From Acidobacteriota bacterium (lineage in GTDB: Bacteria > Acidobacteriota > Terriglobia > Bryobacterales > Bryobacteraceae): a stretch of 64,000 bases of DNA. Shown one piece after another: positions 45,087-53,144 of this stretch. Position numbers and translations under genes: made by a program. Each line of letters begins with the position of its first letter. The stretch's first letter is position 1. The notes below the pieces were generated by a model. The model saw only the letters and a program-made list of their open reading frames with translations. It had not been told where the DNA came from and did no database searches. The DNA lies in NCBI GenBank assembly GCA_026394055.1, contig JAPKYZ010000101.1:1-64000 (forward strand), written 5' to 3'.

Positions 45087-46363
45087 TCGCGCTCCGGTTC
45101 CCGGGTCAGCCACTCTTCAAACTCGGGTGCCGGCTTCAGCCCCAGCAGTTGCCGCACATAGAGCGCGTCGTGGAACGAGGTCGATTGATAGCTCAACATC
45201 GTGTCGTCGCCTCCGGGCACGCCCATCACAAAGTTGCAGCCGGCGGCCGCCAGCAGCGTCAGCAGCGTGTCCAGATCATCAAAATCCGCTTCGGCGTGGT
45301 TGGTGAAGCAGACGTCGCAGCCCATGGGCAGCCCCAGCAGCTTGCCGCAGAAGTGATCTTCCAGACCCGCGCGCGTGATCTGCTTGCCGTTGTAGAGATA
45401 CTCGGGCCCAATAAAGCCGACGACCGTGTTCACGAGCAGCGGCCGGTAGCGGCGGGCGACGGCGTAGGCGCGGGCTTCGAGCGTCTGTTGATCGACGCCG
45501 TGATGAGCGTCGGCCGAGAGCGCACTGCCCTGCCCGGTCTCAAAGTAAGTGACGTTGTCGCCCACGGTGCCGCGCTTCAGTTCGAGCGTCTGCTGCCACG
45601 CCTCATCGAGCAGCTTGAGCGAAATGCCGAACGAGCGGTTGAGCGCTTCGGTCCCGCCGATCGATTGAAAGAGCAGGTCCACCGGAGCGCCCGCGTCCAT
45701 CGCCCGCTGCTGCGTGGTGACGTGCGCGAGCACGCAGATCTGCGTGGGGATCTCGTATTGCGCACGGAACCGGTCCAGCAGGTGCAGGATGGTGGAGACG
45801 GAGCCCACATCTTCGGCCACGGGATTGACGCCGATCACCGCATCGCCCGCGCCCAGTAGCAGGCCATCGATGGTGCTGGCGAGAATGCCGCGCGGGTCAT
45901 CGGTGGGATGATTCGGTTGAATGCGGGTGGCGAAGCGGCCGGCCAAGCCCAGCGTGTTCCGGAATTTCGAGACGACACGGCATTTGGAAGCGACCAGCAC
46001 CAGATCCTGGACGCGCATCAGTTTGGAGACGGCGGCCACCATCTCCGGAGTTAGGCCCGGCGCCAGGGCACTCAGCGCGGTGGCGTTGGCTTGCGGTGAC
46101 AACAGCCAATCGCGGAACCCGCCCACGGTCAGATGCCGCACCGGCGCGAAGGCTGGGGCGTCATGACTATCGATGATCAGCCGGGTGACTTCATCGTCGT
46201 CATAGGGCACAACCACTTCAGAGAGAAAGCGCGTCAACGGCACTTCGGCCAACGCCATTTGCGCCCGCACCCGCTGTTGCTCCGTTTCGGCGGCGACGCC
46301 CGCCAGCACGTCGCCCGAACGTAACGGGCTAGCGTGGGCCAGCAGTGTTTTCAGCGGCTGCAT
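45068..46363 (-). CDS. eutB: Ethanolamine ammonia-lyase, large subunit
   Basis: A 431-residue catalytic subunit. ATG 46363, two bases after the eat stop codon, gives MQPLKTLLAHASPLRSGD; the longer frame is rejected. Conserved segments include RSGDVLAGVAA, PYDDDEVTRLI, GAGDAVIGVNPVAED, the substrate/cofactor-binding QTLEARAYAVARRY and GFIGPEYLYNGKQI. It forms the (EutBC)6 complex with EutC. Adenosylcobalamin is required, but no eutA or eutT is next to it, so reactivation would depend on genes elsewhere. Confidence 0.95.
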   Translation of the reverse strand: MQPLKTLLAHASPLRSGDVLAGVAAETEQQRVRAQMALAEVPLTRFLSEVVVPYDDDEVTRLIIDSHDAPAFAPVRHLTVGGFRDWLLSPQANATALSALAPGLTPEMVAAVSKLMRVQDLVLVASKCRVVSKFRNTLGLAGRFATRIQPNHPTDDPRGILASTIDGLLLGAGDAVIGVNPVAEDVGSVSTILHLLDRFRAQYEIPTQICVLAHVTTQQRAMDAGAPVDLLFQSIGGTEALNRSFGISLKLLDEAWQQTLELKRGTVGDNVTYFETGQGSALSADAHHGVDQQTLEARAYAVARRYRPLLVNTVVGFIGPEYLYNGKQITRAGLEDHFCGKLLGLPMGCDVCFTNHAEADFDDLDTLLTLLAAAGCNFVMGVPGGDDTMLSYQSTSFHDALYVRQLLGLKPAPEFEEWLTREPEREWRMIS

Positions 46364-46364
46364 C

Positions 46365-47741
46365 TCAGTGGTTCTGGTTGGCCTGCCGGGCAAACTCTTC
46401 CTCCGGGGCCAGGATTAGGCGCTTCCGGGCATAGAAGGCGAAGTAGGCGATCCCCAATCCCATCCAGATTATCGGACCCAGCACGCCGTTCTGCACCAGC
46501 TTGGCGAGCACCACCAGGCTGATCACCATCGAAATGACGGCCCCGGCAATACCCAGCGGGCTTTTGTACGGCCGTTCGAGCTGCGGGAATCGCCACCGCA
46601 GCGCGAGATAGGAGCCCATCTGCAGCACATAGGCCAGCACGGCGCCGAAGACGGTCATGTTCAGCAGCACCGCTCCGACGGGCGAATCCTGCGGCGATAG
46701 ATGCACCACCAGCGCAGCGAGAAAGCCCAGCGCCGCTCCGGCAACCATGGCCCGAACGGGAGTGCGCCGGCGCGGATGGGTGAGCGAAAGGCTGGTGGGC
46801 AGGTAGCCCGCGCGCGACAGCGAGTAGATCTGCCGGCCATAGGCAAAGATGATGGTGTGGAAGCTGGAGACCAGGCCGATGCAGGCCACCGCGCCCAGCA
46901 GCCGGGTGTTCAGGCCTTTGCCTAAAATGCCCTGGAATGAATCGAGCAGCGGCTCAGTGGATTTCGCGATGACCGCCGCCCCAGGGGCAACACCTACGCT
47001 CGCCAGCAGCGTGGCAAACGCCAGAACTACCAGCGTCGCAAAGCCCGCCAGCAGGCCGCGCGGCAGGGTCCGAGCCGGGTCGTGTGACTCTTCGGCCGCC
47101 AGCGGCAACTGCTCAATGGCCAGATAGAACCAGATGGCAAACGGCAGCGCGTCGAGTGGGGTCCCGCTACCGCCCACCGACCACCGGGCCACGTCCAGCC
47201 GCGGAAACGCCAGCGCATAGAACACGGCCAGCACTACCAGCGCCGCCACCGTCACCACCACCGAGAAGCGGAACGACAGCTCCACGCCCCAACAGTTCAA
47301 GCCGACAAAGATGGCGTAGCAGAGCAGCCACCACAACGGGGCCATCGATGCCGGTGCGCCAAAGATCCCGCCCAGATAGCCGCCAATGCCCACCACGATC
47401 ACGGCGGGCGTCAGCACGTACTCCATGTTTTCCGCCAGACCCGTGATGAAGCCGCCCCAGGGGCCCATCGCGGTGCGGGCAAACGAGTAGGCGCCGCCGG
47501 TGTGCGGCAGCGCGGCCGCCATCTCAGCAATCGAGAAACACAGCCCGGCATAGAGCACGGTGGCGATCACCAGCGCGCCCAACATCGCCGGAAAGCCATA
47601 CTGCAGGCCGAAGTTCCAACCAAAGAAATCGCCGGAGATGACGGCGCCCACGCCCATGGCCCAAAGGTGCAAAATGCGTGCGTGACGGCGGAGGGTGCGC
47701 TGCTCCAGGTAGCCCGAGGGCGGCTTGCGGTATGAATCCAT
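46365..47741 (-). CDS. eat: Ethanolamine permease (APC family)
   Basis: A 458-residue amino-acid/polyamine-type permease with about twelve membrane segments. The start MDSYRKPPSGYLEQRTLRR and GAVISGDFFGWNFGLQYGFP resemble characterised ethanolamine permeases of the eat-eutBC type. PHTGGAYSFARTAMGPWGGF is the substrate-site region of APC transporters. It leads the eat-eutB-eutC unit, so the three genes would import and deaminate ethanolamine without a microcompartment. No regulator is adjacent. Confidence 0.93.
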   Translation of the reverse strand: MDSYRKPPSGYLEQRTLRRHARILHLWAMGVGAVISGDFFGWNFGLQYGFPAMLGALVIATVLYAGLCFSIAEMAAALPHTGGAYSFARTAMGPWGGFITGLAENMEYVLTPAVIVVGIGGYLGGIFGAPASMAPLWWLLCYAIFVGLNCWGVELSFRFSVVVTVAALVVLAVFYALAFPRLDVARWSVGGSGTPLDALPFAIWFYLAIEQLPLAAEESHDPARTLPRGLLAGFATLVVLAFATLLASVGVAPGAAVIAKSTEPLLDSFQGILGKGLNTRLLGAVACIGLVSSFHTIIFAYGRQIYSLSRAGYLPTSLSLTHPRRRTPVRAMVAGAALGFLAALVVHLSPQDSPVGAVLLNMTVFGAVLAYVLQMGSYLALRWRFPQLERPYKSPLGIAGAVISMVISLVVLAKLVQNGVLGPIIWMGLGIAYFAFYARKRLILAPEEEFARQANQNH

Positions 47742-47791
47742 GCTGATCTAGATAGTCTCGCTGATTTGGAAGGTGGTCCCCAAACGCAGCA

Positions 47792-47828
47792 AAGCTGGCG
47801 CGGTCTCCGGAGAGCGCCGCGCCAGCTT
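47792..47828 (-). terminator. Terminator of the RRM-protein gene
   Basis: AAGCTGGCGCGG (47792-47803) and CCGCGCCAGCTT (47817-47828) form a perfect 12-bp stem with a CTCCGGAG-containing loop, 32 bp after the RRM gene stop on the minus strand and trailed by TTTGC. It also lies upstream of the eat start, keeping the two units apart. Confidence 0.75.
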
Positions 47829-47859
47829 GGAACTGTTTAACTATTGGGAAAAGCTGGAT

Positions 47860-48156
47860 CTACCAGCGGCCGCCACCACCACCGCCACGGCCACCGCCGC
47901 CGCCACCAGCCGTCTTCGGCCGGGCTTCGTTCACGTTCAGGCTCCGGCCATTCATGTCGGAGCCGTTCAGGCGATTGATCGCCGCTTCGGCGGCCGACCG
48001 GTCGGTCATCTCGACAAACGCGAACCCGCGCGGCTGACCGCTGTCGCGGTCCGTTACGATGTTGACCCGTTCGACCGTGCCAAAGCTGGCAAAGGCCGTC
48101 TGCAGTTCGTCCTGCGTGGTCTGGAAACTCAAGTTGCCCACAAAAATATTCGTCAT
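47860..48156 (-). CDS. RRM-type RNA-binding protein with Gly/Arg tail
   Basis: A 98-residue cold-shock-like RNA-binding protein. ATG 48156 (MTNIFVGNLSFQ) follows GAAGGAAG; the six extra residues upstream are dropped. The RNP2 motif is IFVGNLS and RNP1 is RGFAFVEM, both intact, so RNA binding is expected. The C-terminus is an RGG-like tail (GGGGGGRGGGGGGRW). Such bacterial RRM proteins are often cold-induced in cyanobacteria and Acidobacteria and bind RNA broadly. Monocistronic, with a strong terminator. Confidence 0.93.
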   Translation of the reverse strand: MTNIFVGNLSFQTTQDELQTAFASFGTVERVNIVTDRDSGQPRGFAFVEMTDRSAAEAAINRLNGSDMNGRSLNVNEARPKTAGGGGGGRGGGGGGRW

Positions 48157-48266
48157 CAAACTAACTTCCTTCAAAAACCAACATGTTGCGTTTTGACAGG
48201 TCCCGCTTTGACGCCAACCCGGACCCGCCAGGGTGCCGGCCGCTCAAAGCGCACCTGAAGGAGACG

Positions 48267-48431
48267 CTACCCGCCCATCAAAAAGTAAGTTCCCACGCCC
48301 AGCCCGATCAGGACTGCGGCGATCGCGGCGCCCAGCATCTGCCGGGCAGCGATCCGGTCCAAGCGGCGGCCGTTTTCCAGCCATTCGGCCCAACGTTTCG
48401 GGTCGACATCGAGAATCAGTTCGGGAGCCAT
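48267..48431 (-). CDS. Short single-pass membrane protein, end of the unknown operon
   Basis: A 54-residue protein from ATG 48431: a hydrophilic start (MAPELILDVDPKRWAEWLEN) and one membrane segment (AAIAAVLIGLGVGTYFLMGG) at the C-terminus. It lies 4 bp after the stop of the preceding gene, so it belongs to the operon running from 50681. Function unknown. It is below usual ORF cut-offs but has the codon bias of a real gene and no internal stop. Confidence 0.65.
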   Translation of the reverse strand: MAPELILDVDPKRWAEWLENGRRLDRIAARQMLGAAIAAVLIGLGVGTYFLMGG

Positions 48432-48435
48432 TGGG

Positions 48436-48843
48436 TTATCCAATCTCCGGTGCCGCCGGTTGCCGCCACCCGGCGCCGGACTGGCTGGACGTCTGCGGAC
48501 GAGGCGGTTGCCGCCGTCGCGACGCCTTCATCTGCGCGGCCGAATCGGCATAGGCGCGCATCTGCGGCTCACCATACGTGAACGCCTGGATGGCGCCACC
48601 GGGCTCGCACAAGTCCAACATGGACCGGCAGAGCAGCGGGAGGTCCTGTAGGGGAATCTGATACTGCCGCGCCAACGCCAAGTTGGCTTGCACCGTAAAG
48701 GGGTGGCGAGACCGGTCACTGGCCATGCCTTCAAAGGCGAACACCCGGGACCCGTCCACCTGGCTAAAGCCGGTAAGGCTGAACTGCATCGGATGGGGTC
48801 CGGCGGTGACTGTGCGGGGTGACAGGGCGGCTTTGGTGCTCAT
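48436..48843 (-). CDS. Hypothetical protein, sixth gene of the unknown operon
   Basis: A 135-residue protein. ATG 48843 overlaps the stop of the GIY-YIG-like gene (ATGA), deciding the start. It has an N-terminal beta-rich part (SLTGFSQVDGSRVFAFEGMA), a central DLPLLCRSMLDLCE, and a C-terminal half rich in Gln, Arg and Pro that looks disordered. No family recognised. Confidence 0.65.
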   Translation of the reverse strand: MSTKAALSPRTVTAGPHPMQFSLTGFSQVDGSRVFAFEGMASDRSRHPFTVQANLALARQYQIPLQDLPLLCRSMLDLCEPGGAIQAFTYGEPQMRAYADSAAQMKASRRRQPPRPQTSSQSGAGWRQPAAPEIG

Positions 48844-49187
48844 TGCGGCCACGTCCCGCCGCGATTCACCGCGGGCTCGTATTCCATCACCAGTTGATCC
48901 TGCCGTTCCGGCCGGCCAGCGGCGGGGCAGATCTCAAAGACGAAGCCGGTGGGCCGGTGGCGCGTGGCCACACTATTGCGGGCCGCCGCCAGGTGGGAGT
49001 CGCGGAGATGCTCCAGCAGTGTCTTTTGGATGTTGTCCGTCTCCCCGATGTAGAGCCACGTGCGCGCCGTCGCAATACCGTAGACGCCGGACTGCACCGG
49101 AGCATGCTCTCGCATCGCGGCAGCCGTAAAGGCTTGGGGCAAAAACTCAAAAGGCATGGCGGCCTCCACACTCTGGAACAACGTCAT
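48840..49187 (-). CDS. GIY-YIG-fold-like protein, probably catalytically altered
   Basis: A 115-residue protein with a pattern of the GIY-YIG domain: GVYGIATARTWLYIGETDNI, then EHLRDSHLAAARN, ending ERQDQLVMEYEPAVNRGG, matching the conserved Glu and P-x-N of the family. Active GIY-YIG nucleases have an Arg in the segment after YIG; here the segment is DNIQKTLLEHL, with Lys and no Arg, so activity is doubtful. It sits inside a small-gene operon and may act as a nucleic-acid-binding accessory. The resemblance is mine, not a search result. Confidence 0.6.
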   Translation of the reverse strand: MTLFQSVEAAMPFEFLPQAFTAAAMREHAPVQSGVYGIATARTWLYIGETDNIQKTLLEHLRDSHLAAARNSVATRHRPTGFVFEICPAAGRPERQDQLVMEYEPAVNRGGTWPQ

Positions 49188-49190
49188 TCA

Positions 49191-49412
49191 TCAAGCCACC
49201 CGTTCAATCACCACCGGCTTTTTGGCCGAAGGGGGCGTCAGCAGCGTTCGCAAACGGTTCACCAGGCCTTTGCCCAAAGCGAGGTCGCCCTGGTTGGCCC
49301 GGTAGCCGGGAAATTTCGGATCGATAAACTCGCGCCGGAACATCTGGTCGGAGGCAAGCGCCGCCAGCAGTTCCACTTCGCGGATGGTGAGTTTCAGCGT
49401 AAGCACGTTCAT
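49191..49412 (-). CDS. Small hypothetical protein, fourth gene of the unknown operon
   Basis: A 73-residue protein beginning MNVLTLKLTIREVELLAAL, containing one helix-rich block and a basic, Pro-containing end (PPSAKKPVVIERVA). Its start overlaps the upstream stop (ATGA at 49409-49412). No family recognised. The gene three bases downstream encodes the GIY-YIG-like protein. Confidence 0.65.
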   Translation of the reverse strand: MNVLTLKLTIREVELLAALASDQMFRREFIDPKFPGYRANQGDLALGKGLVNRLRTLLTPPSAKKPVVIERVA

Positions 49413-49762
49413 GAAATTCCTTCCACTGGTGCGGCGCGGCGGCTTTTCTGCACCAACCGGAGAGCCAGATAGCGCGGGTCAGCGATCAACAGCCCCTGCA
49501 CCCGGCCGCTGAGCTCCTGCCACTGCTGGATGAAATAGCCGGCCTCGGTACGCGCCATCACTTCGGCGCGCTTTTCGCCCAGGATGCCGATCAACTGGAG
49601 CGTTTCGGCGCGGGCTGGTTCCGGTTGACGATCAGAGACGGCCTTCAGCGCGGCGGCCACGCGGTCAAACTCGGCTCCGGCCCGCGGCTTGATCTGCACC
49701 GCCCATTCGATCTGGCTGGGGGTTCCGCTCATCGGCAATTCTTGTGTGAGCAACGTGCTCAT
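49409..49762 (-). CDS. Hypothetical helical protein, third gene of the unknown operon
   Basis: A 117-residue protein from ATG 49762, which overlaps the upstream stop by ATGA. It is mostly alpha-helical (EFDRVAAALKAVSDRQPEP) and has two conserved-looking aromatic pairs (YFIQQW, YLALRL). No signal or membrane segment. Function unknown. Confidence 0.65.
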   Translation of the reverse strand: MSTLLTQELPMSGTPSQIEWAVQIKPRAGAEFDRVAAALKAVSDRQPEPARAETLQLIGILGEKRAEVMARTEAGYFIQQWQELSGRVQGLLIADPRYLALRLVQKSRRAAPVEGIS

Positions 49763-50445
49763 GGGCGGAAGTTCGGCCGGTTCACTAACCGGGCCGCCTC
49801 AATCTGCTTGCGTTCGTCGGAGCGTTGCTTTTGGTCTAGATCGAGAGCCCGCTGCGGACCCTCAATCGTGTCCAGGCGGGCGGATTCGGCTTCCGCCAGC
49901 CGGACCTTGGCGTCCAGCGCCTTTTCGCTCAGCACCAGCGCGAAGCTGCTCTGGTCGCCGGTACGGATCAGGTCACAGGAGTAGGCAGCCGTTTCCCAGC
50001 GCGCGAGCACAGTGGCAGTCTCGCCGTAGTTCGAGTGGAACGCAATCTCCAGCTTGGGCCGCGTGGCGCCGCCATAGCTGCGGGAGATCGCCTCGACCAT
50101 GTCGGCCTCGGTGAGCCCTTCCACCAGTTGCCGGTCGTAGAGCGTCACGATCTGGAACAGCGTCCCGTTGTAGAAACGCAGCACACCTTCGCGCGCCGGA
50201 TCGGGTTGATCGGAGCGTCCCAGGCCGCTGGTGCGGCTAGCGGCGGGCCGCCAATCAAGCTCCTGGATCAGGGCCGGGCGTTGGTGCATGTTGCGGGCAT
50301 CGGTCTCCGGCACACCGGCCTGACGCGCGGATTCGGCCAACGTGGCCCCCAGCTTGAAACCACGATAGGCAGCAAAGTCCGCCGCACCCGCGGTGAGATG
50401 GACACCCAGCAGCAGGGCCACACTCCAGCCCAGTCGGGAGATCAT
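49759..50445 (-). CDS. Secreted hypothetical protein, second gene of the unknown operon
   Basis: A 228-residue protein. ATG 50445 overlaps the upstream stop by ATGA and gives a signal peptide (MISRLGWSVALLLGVHLTAGA); the longer frame is rejected. The mature part contains FAAYRGFKLGATLAESARQAG, VTLYDRQLVEGLTEADMVEA and LEIAFHSNYGET, with a long charged helix at the C-terminus. It is probably periplasmic and the only clearly exported product of the operon. No family recognised. Confidence 0.7.
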   Translation of the reverse strand: MISRLGWSVALLLGVHLTAGAADFAAYRGFKLGATLAESARQAGVPETDARNMHQRPALIQELDWRPAASRTSGLGRSDQPDPAREGVLRFYNGTLFQIVTLYDRQLVEGLTEADMVEAISRSYGGATRPKLEIAFHSNYGETATVLARWETAAYSCDLIRTGDQSSFALVLSEKALDAKVRLAEAESARLDTIEGPQRALDLDQKQRSDERKQIEAARLVNRPNFRP

Positions 50446-50681
50446 TCGCCCCTCGGGGCCAGATCCTCGATCGATGGAATCGTTAACTGCGAATAGCGCT
50501 TCCAGTTGAGCCAGGCCAGCGCCAAACACGCGACCGATGAGGCCAGTCCAGTGGAGACGGCGATCATTCCAACAGGCCGTGAAATCAGCACCACCAAGGG
50601 GCTGACAATCAGCCCTACCGCCAACAAAGCAATCGTGGTGGTGAACTTGGTCCCGGTCGACCGAAGATGGGAGTCGAACAT
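50442..50681 (-). CDS. Two-helix membrane protein, first gene of the unknown operon
   Basis: A 79-residue inner-membrane protein with two hydrophobic segments (IALLAVGLIVSPLVVLI and GLASSVACLALAWL). A GAGGAGG ribosome site precedes ATG 50681. It opens the seven-gene minus-strand operon that ends near 48267. Function unknown. Confidence 0.65.
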   Translation of the reverse strand: MFDSHLRSTGTKFTTTIALLAVGLIVSPLVVLISRPVGMIAVSTGLASSVACLALAWLNWKRYSQLTIPSIEDLAPRGE

Positions 50682-50777
50682 GGCAACCTCCTCAGGTGGC
50701 CAACGGCGTAAGGGAGAGGGGCGAAACCGGATGACTTAGCTCGGCCGATTCTGCGAGGAGGTAAAGGCTACCCCTTC

Positions 50778-50797
50778 ATTCACCAGTATCAGTGAAT
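50778..50797. promoter_or_regulatory. Short inverted repeat in the divergent spacer 50682-50985
   Basis: ATTCAC (50778-50783) and GTGAAT (50792-50797) flank an 8-base centre, between the unknown operon and the aminotransferase gene. It could be an operator. The 304-bp spacer otherwise shows a lone TATACT (50960-50965) that may serve as -10 of the aminotransferase gene; I see no gene in it. Confidence 0.35.
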
Positions 50798-50985
50798 ACC
50801 GCCACCCGGTCAAGAAGATTCGCATGGCGGCCAGTAAAGACCTTTACTTGCAGCAGTAATCTTCCGCTGGCGATTTACACGACGGCCCCCTATTTACCGC
50901 GAGCAGGAGAGCTTCTGGGCCCAACCAATCTGCCCCGGCGCGTCCAGTAAGCCGCGGCATATACTGAATCCGGGCTCCGCTTACG

Positions 50986-52338
50986 ATGACCTCCTCACCC
51001 TCGCCGCTCGCCGCTTTTGGCGCCACCTCACCTGCTGCCCGCGAGGCCAGCGTCCGGCGCAAGATCCCCGGTTCGCTTGCCCGCTACGAACGGGCGCAGC
51101 AAACGCTCGCCGGGGGTGTGTCGACCGCGCTGCGACGTTCGGCGCGGCCTTCGCCGCTCTACTTTGACTCGGGCGCCGGAGCGGTGATCACCGATGTCGA
51201 TGGCAATCAGTACCTGGACTACACGCTGGCCTGGGGTCCGCTGATTTTGGGCCACGCGCCAGAGGCGGTCAATCAAGCCGTGGCGCGGCAACTCGCGAAA
51301 GGCCATACCTTCGGCGCGCAGCACGATCTCGAATTCGAAGTGGCGGAACTGCTGTGCCGCGCCATCCCGTGCGCCGATCTGGTGGCCTTCGCCAACAGCG
51401 GTACCGAGATTGTCCAGGTGGCCTTGCGCCTGGCGCGCGCCGCCACCGGCCGCACGAAGTACCTCAAATTTGAAGGCCACTATCATGGCTGGGACGACAG
51501 CGTGCTGGTCAGCTACCGGCCCACGCGTCCGCAGATTGAAGCCGCGGGCGGGCAGCCGATCCCGGTGGGCGTAGGCCAGCGGCCGAACCACGAAACGGTG
51601 GCGGTGGAATGGAACGACCGTGAAGCCGTCACCCGAGCGTTTGCGCAACAAGCCAGCGAGATCGCCGCCGTGGTCTGTGAGCCTTTGCTGTGCAATAGCG
51701 GCTGCGTGGCGGCCGATCCCGGGTTCCTCGAATTTCTCCGCGACATCACGCAAGCTCACGGTGCGTTGCTGATCTTTGATGAAGTGATCACCGGCTTCCG
51801 GCTAGCCCTGGGCGGCGCGCAGCAGTACTACGGCGTGACGCCCGATCTGGCCACGTTCGCCAAAGCAGCGGGCGGCGGGCTGCCGTTGAGCGTGCTGGCC
51901 GGCAAGCGCGAGTTCATGTCTCACATCGCCACCGGACAGGTGGTCCACGCCGGAACCCTGAATGGCAATCCCCTGGCGCTGGCCGCCGCCAAAGCCACCA
52001 TTGAAGAGCTGGCGCGCGACGACGCCGCGGCCTACCGGCAGCTGTGGTCCTTGGGCGAGACGCTGCGGCTGGGCTTGCAAGAGATTCTGCAGAGTGCCGG
52101 CTTGCCGGTGGTGACGGCGGGCGGCGGCCCCGTCTTCCATCTTTCTTTCATGGACCAGCCTGCGCGCACGTATCGCGACACGCTCCGCGCCAACACCGCG
52201 CTCTATTCTGACTTCGGGCTGGCGCTGCTCGATGAAGGAGTGCTGGTGCTGCCCGATGGCCGCTGGTACATCTCCACCGCGCACACGGCGGCGCAAGTGG
52301 AGCAGACGCTCGAGGCCGCGCGCCGGGTGATTGGCTAA
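50986..52338 (+). CDS. Class-III PLP aminotransferase, HemL-like
   Basis: A 450-residue PLP enzyme of the glutamate-1-semialdehyde aminomutase subgroup. It has the phosphate-binding FANSGTEIVQVALRLARA, aromatic GHYHGWDD, IFDEVITGFR and the PLP Lys in FAKAAGGGLPLS (K293), and the late GTLNGNPLALAAA. Real HemL proteins are a close match, but the N-terminal 30 residues are longer and several positions differ, so it may act on another amino acid. No other tetrapyrrole gene is adjacent. It begins a plus-strand run that may share a transcript. Confidence 0.85.
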   Translation: MTSSPSPLAAFGATSPAAREASVRRKIPGSLARYERAQQTLAGGVSTALRRSARPSPLYFDSGAGAVITDVDGNQYLDYTLAWGPLILGHAPEAVNQAVARQLAKGHTFGAQHDLEFEVAELLCRAIPCADLVAFANSGTEIVQVALRLARAATGRTKYLKFEGHYHGWDDSVLVSYRPTRPQIEAAGGQPIPVGVGQRPNHETVAVEWNDREAVTRAFAQQASEIAAVVCEPLLCNSGCVAADPGFLEFLRDITQAHGALLIFDEVITGFRLALGGAQQYYGVTPDLATFAKAAGGGLPLSVLAGKREFMSHIATGQVVHAGTLNGNPLALAAAKATIEELARDDAAAYRQLWSLGETLRLGLQEILQSAGLPVVTAGGGPVFHLSFMDQPARTYRDTLRANTALYSDFGLALLDEGVLVLPDGRWYISTAHTAAQVEQTLEAARRVIG

Positions 52339-52371
52339 CTGGTGCGCGCGAATGCTATCCATCGAGTGTTG

Positions 52372-53127
52372 ATGTTTCCCCAATCATCCCGGCCGATCCT
52401 GTGTGCCCTGCTGCTGGCGTCTCCGGCGATCGCCCAGTCCAGCCTGGAGAACCGGCTGTCGCCCGATGAGCGCGCGGCGGGCTGGCGGCTGTTGTTTGAT
52501 GGCGCGACAACCGAAGGCTGGCAGGAAGTGACGGGGCTGGCCTTTCCCCAAGCATGTTGGAGCGTGGCCGACGGCTGCCTCCGCGCCCAGCCCAACCCGC
52601 GAGGCGTTCAGGACCTGCGGACCACCGCGCTCTACCGTTCCTTCGACCTTCAGTTTGAATGGCGCCTCGCGGCCGGTGGCAACTCTGGCGTCAAGTATCT
52701 GGTGCAGCGTACCGACCGCTGGCAGCGCAAGGGCGAGCAGGAGTTCAGCGCCCGGGCGCGCGGCCTCGAATATCAGATTGCCGACGATTTGGGGAACCCG
52801 GACGCCCGTTCTTCCCCGATGCGGGCCACGGGGTCGCTCTATTCGTTTCTCGCGCCCTACCGGCGCGTTGAAGTGAGGCCCGGCACGTTTCACCGGTCCC
52901 GGATCATCGTCAAGGGCAGCCACGTGGAGCACTGGATGGACGGCGTTCAGGTGCTCGATTTTGAGCTGACCCAAGCGCCGGTCGCCGCTGCCTTACGCGA
53001 CATGCGAGCCAAGCCGCAGGCCGGCGCCACCAGCGTCGTTCAGCCCGAGCATGAGACCTTCATCTCGCTCCAGAATCACGGCTCCGAGATCGAGTTCCGC
53101 AATCTGAAGATCCGCCGGCTGGACTAG
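52372..53127 (+). CDS. Exported DUF1080 (3-keto-disaccharide hydrolase-like) protein
   Basis: A 251-residue exported protein. ATG 52372 gives a signal peptide (FPQSSRPILCALLLASPAIA). The concanavalin-like domain has LLFDGATTEGWQ, FQFEWR-type strands and a C-terminal IEFRNLKIRRLD, characteristic of DUF1080, now linked to 3-keto-disaccharide hydrolase. Its partner would be a sugar 3-dehydrogenase such as an exported Gfo/Idh. It follows the aminotransferase gene by 33 bp. Confidence 0.87.
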   Translation: MFPQSSRPILCALLLASPAIAQSSLENRLSPDERAAGWRLLFDGATTEGWQEVTGLAFPQACWSVADGCLRAQPNPRGVQDLRTTALYRSFDLQFEWRLAAGGNSGVKYLVQRTDRWQRKGEQEFSARARGLEYQIADDLGNPDARSSPMRATGSLYSFLAPYRRVEVRPGTFHRSRIIVKGSHVEHWMDGVQVLDFELTQAPVAAALRDMRAKPQAGATSVVQPEHETFISLQNHGSEIEFRNLKIRRLD

Positions 53128-53144
53128 CCGCGCTCCATCCAGGG

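Noticed and set aside
50986..52338. Calling the class-III aminotransferase hemL
   Set aside because: It is HemL-like, but the altered N-terminus and lack of any tetrapyrrole gene context do not justify the symbol.
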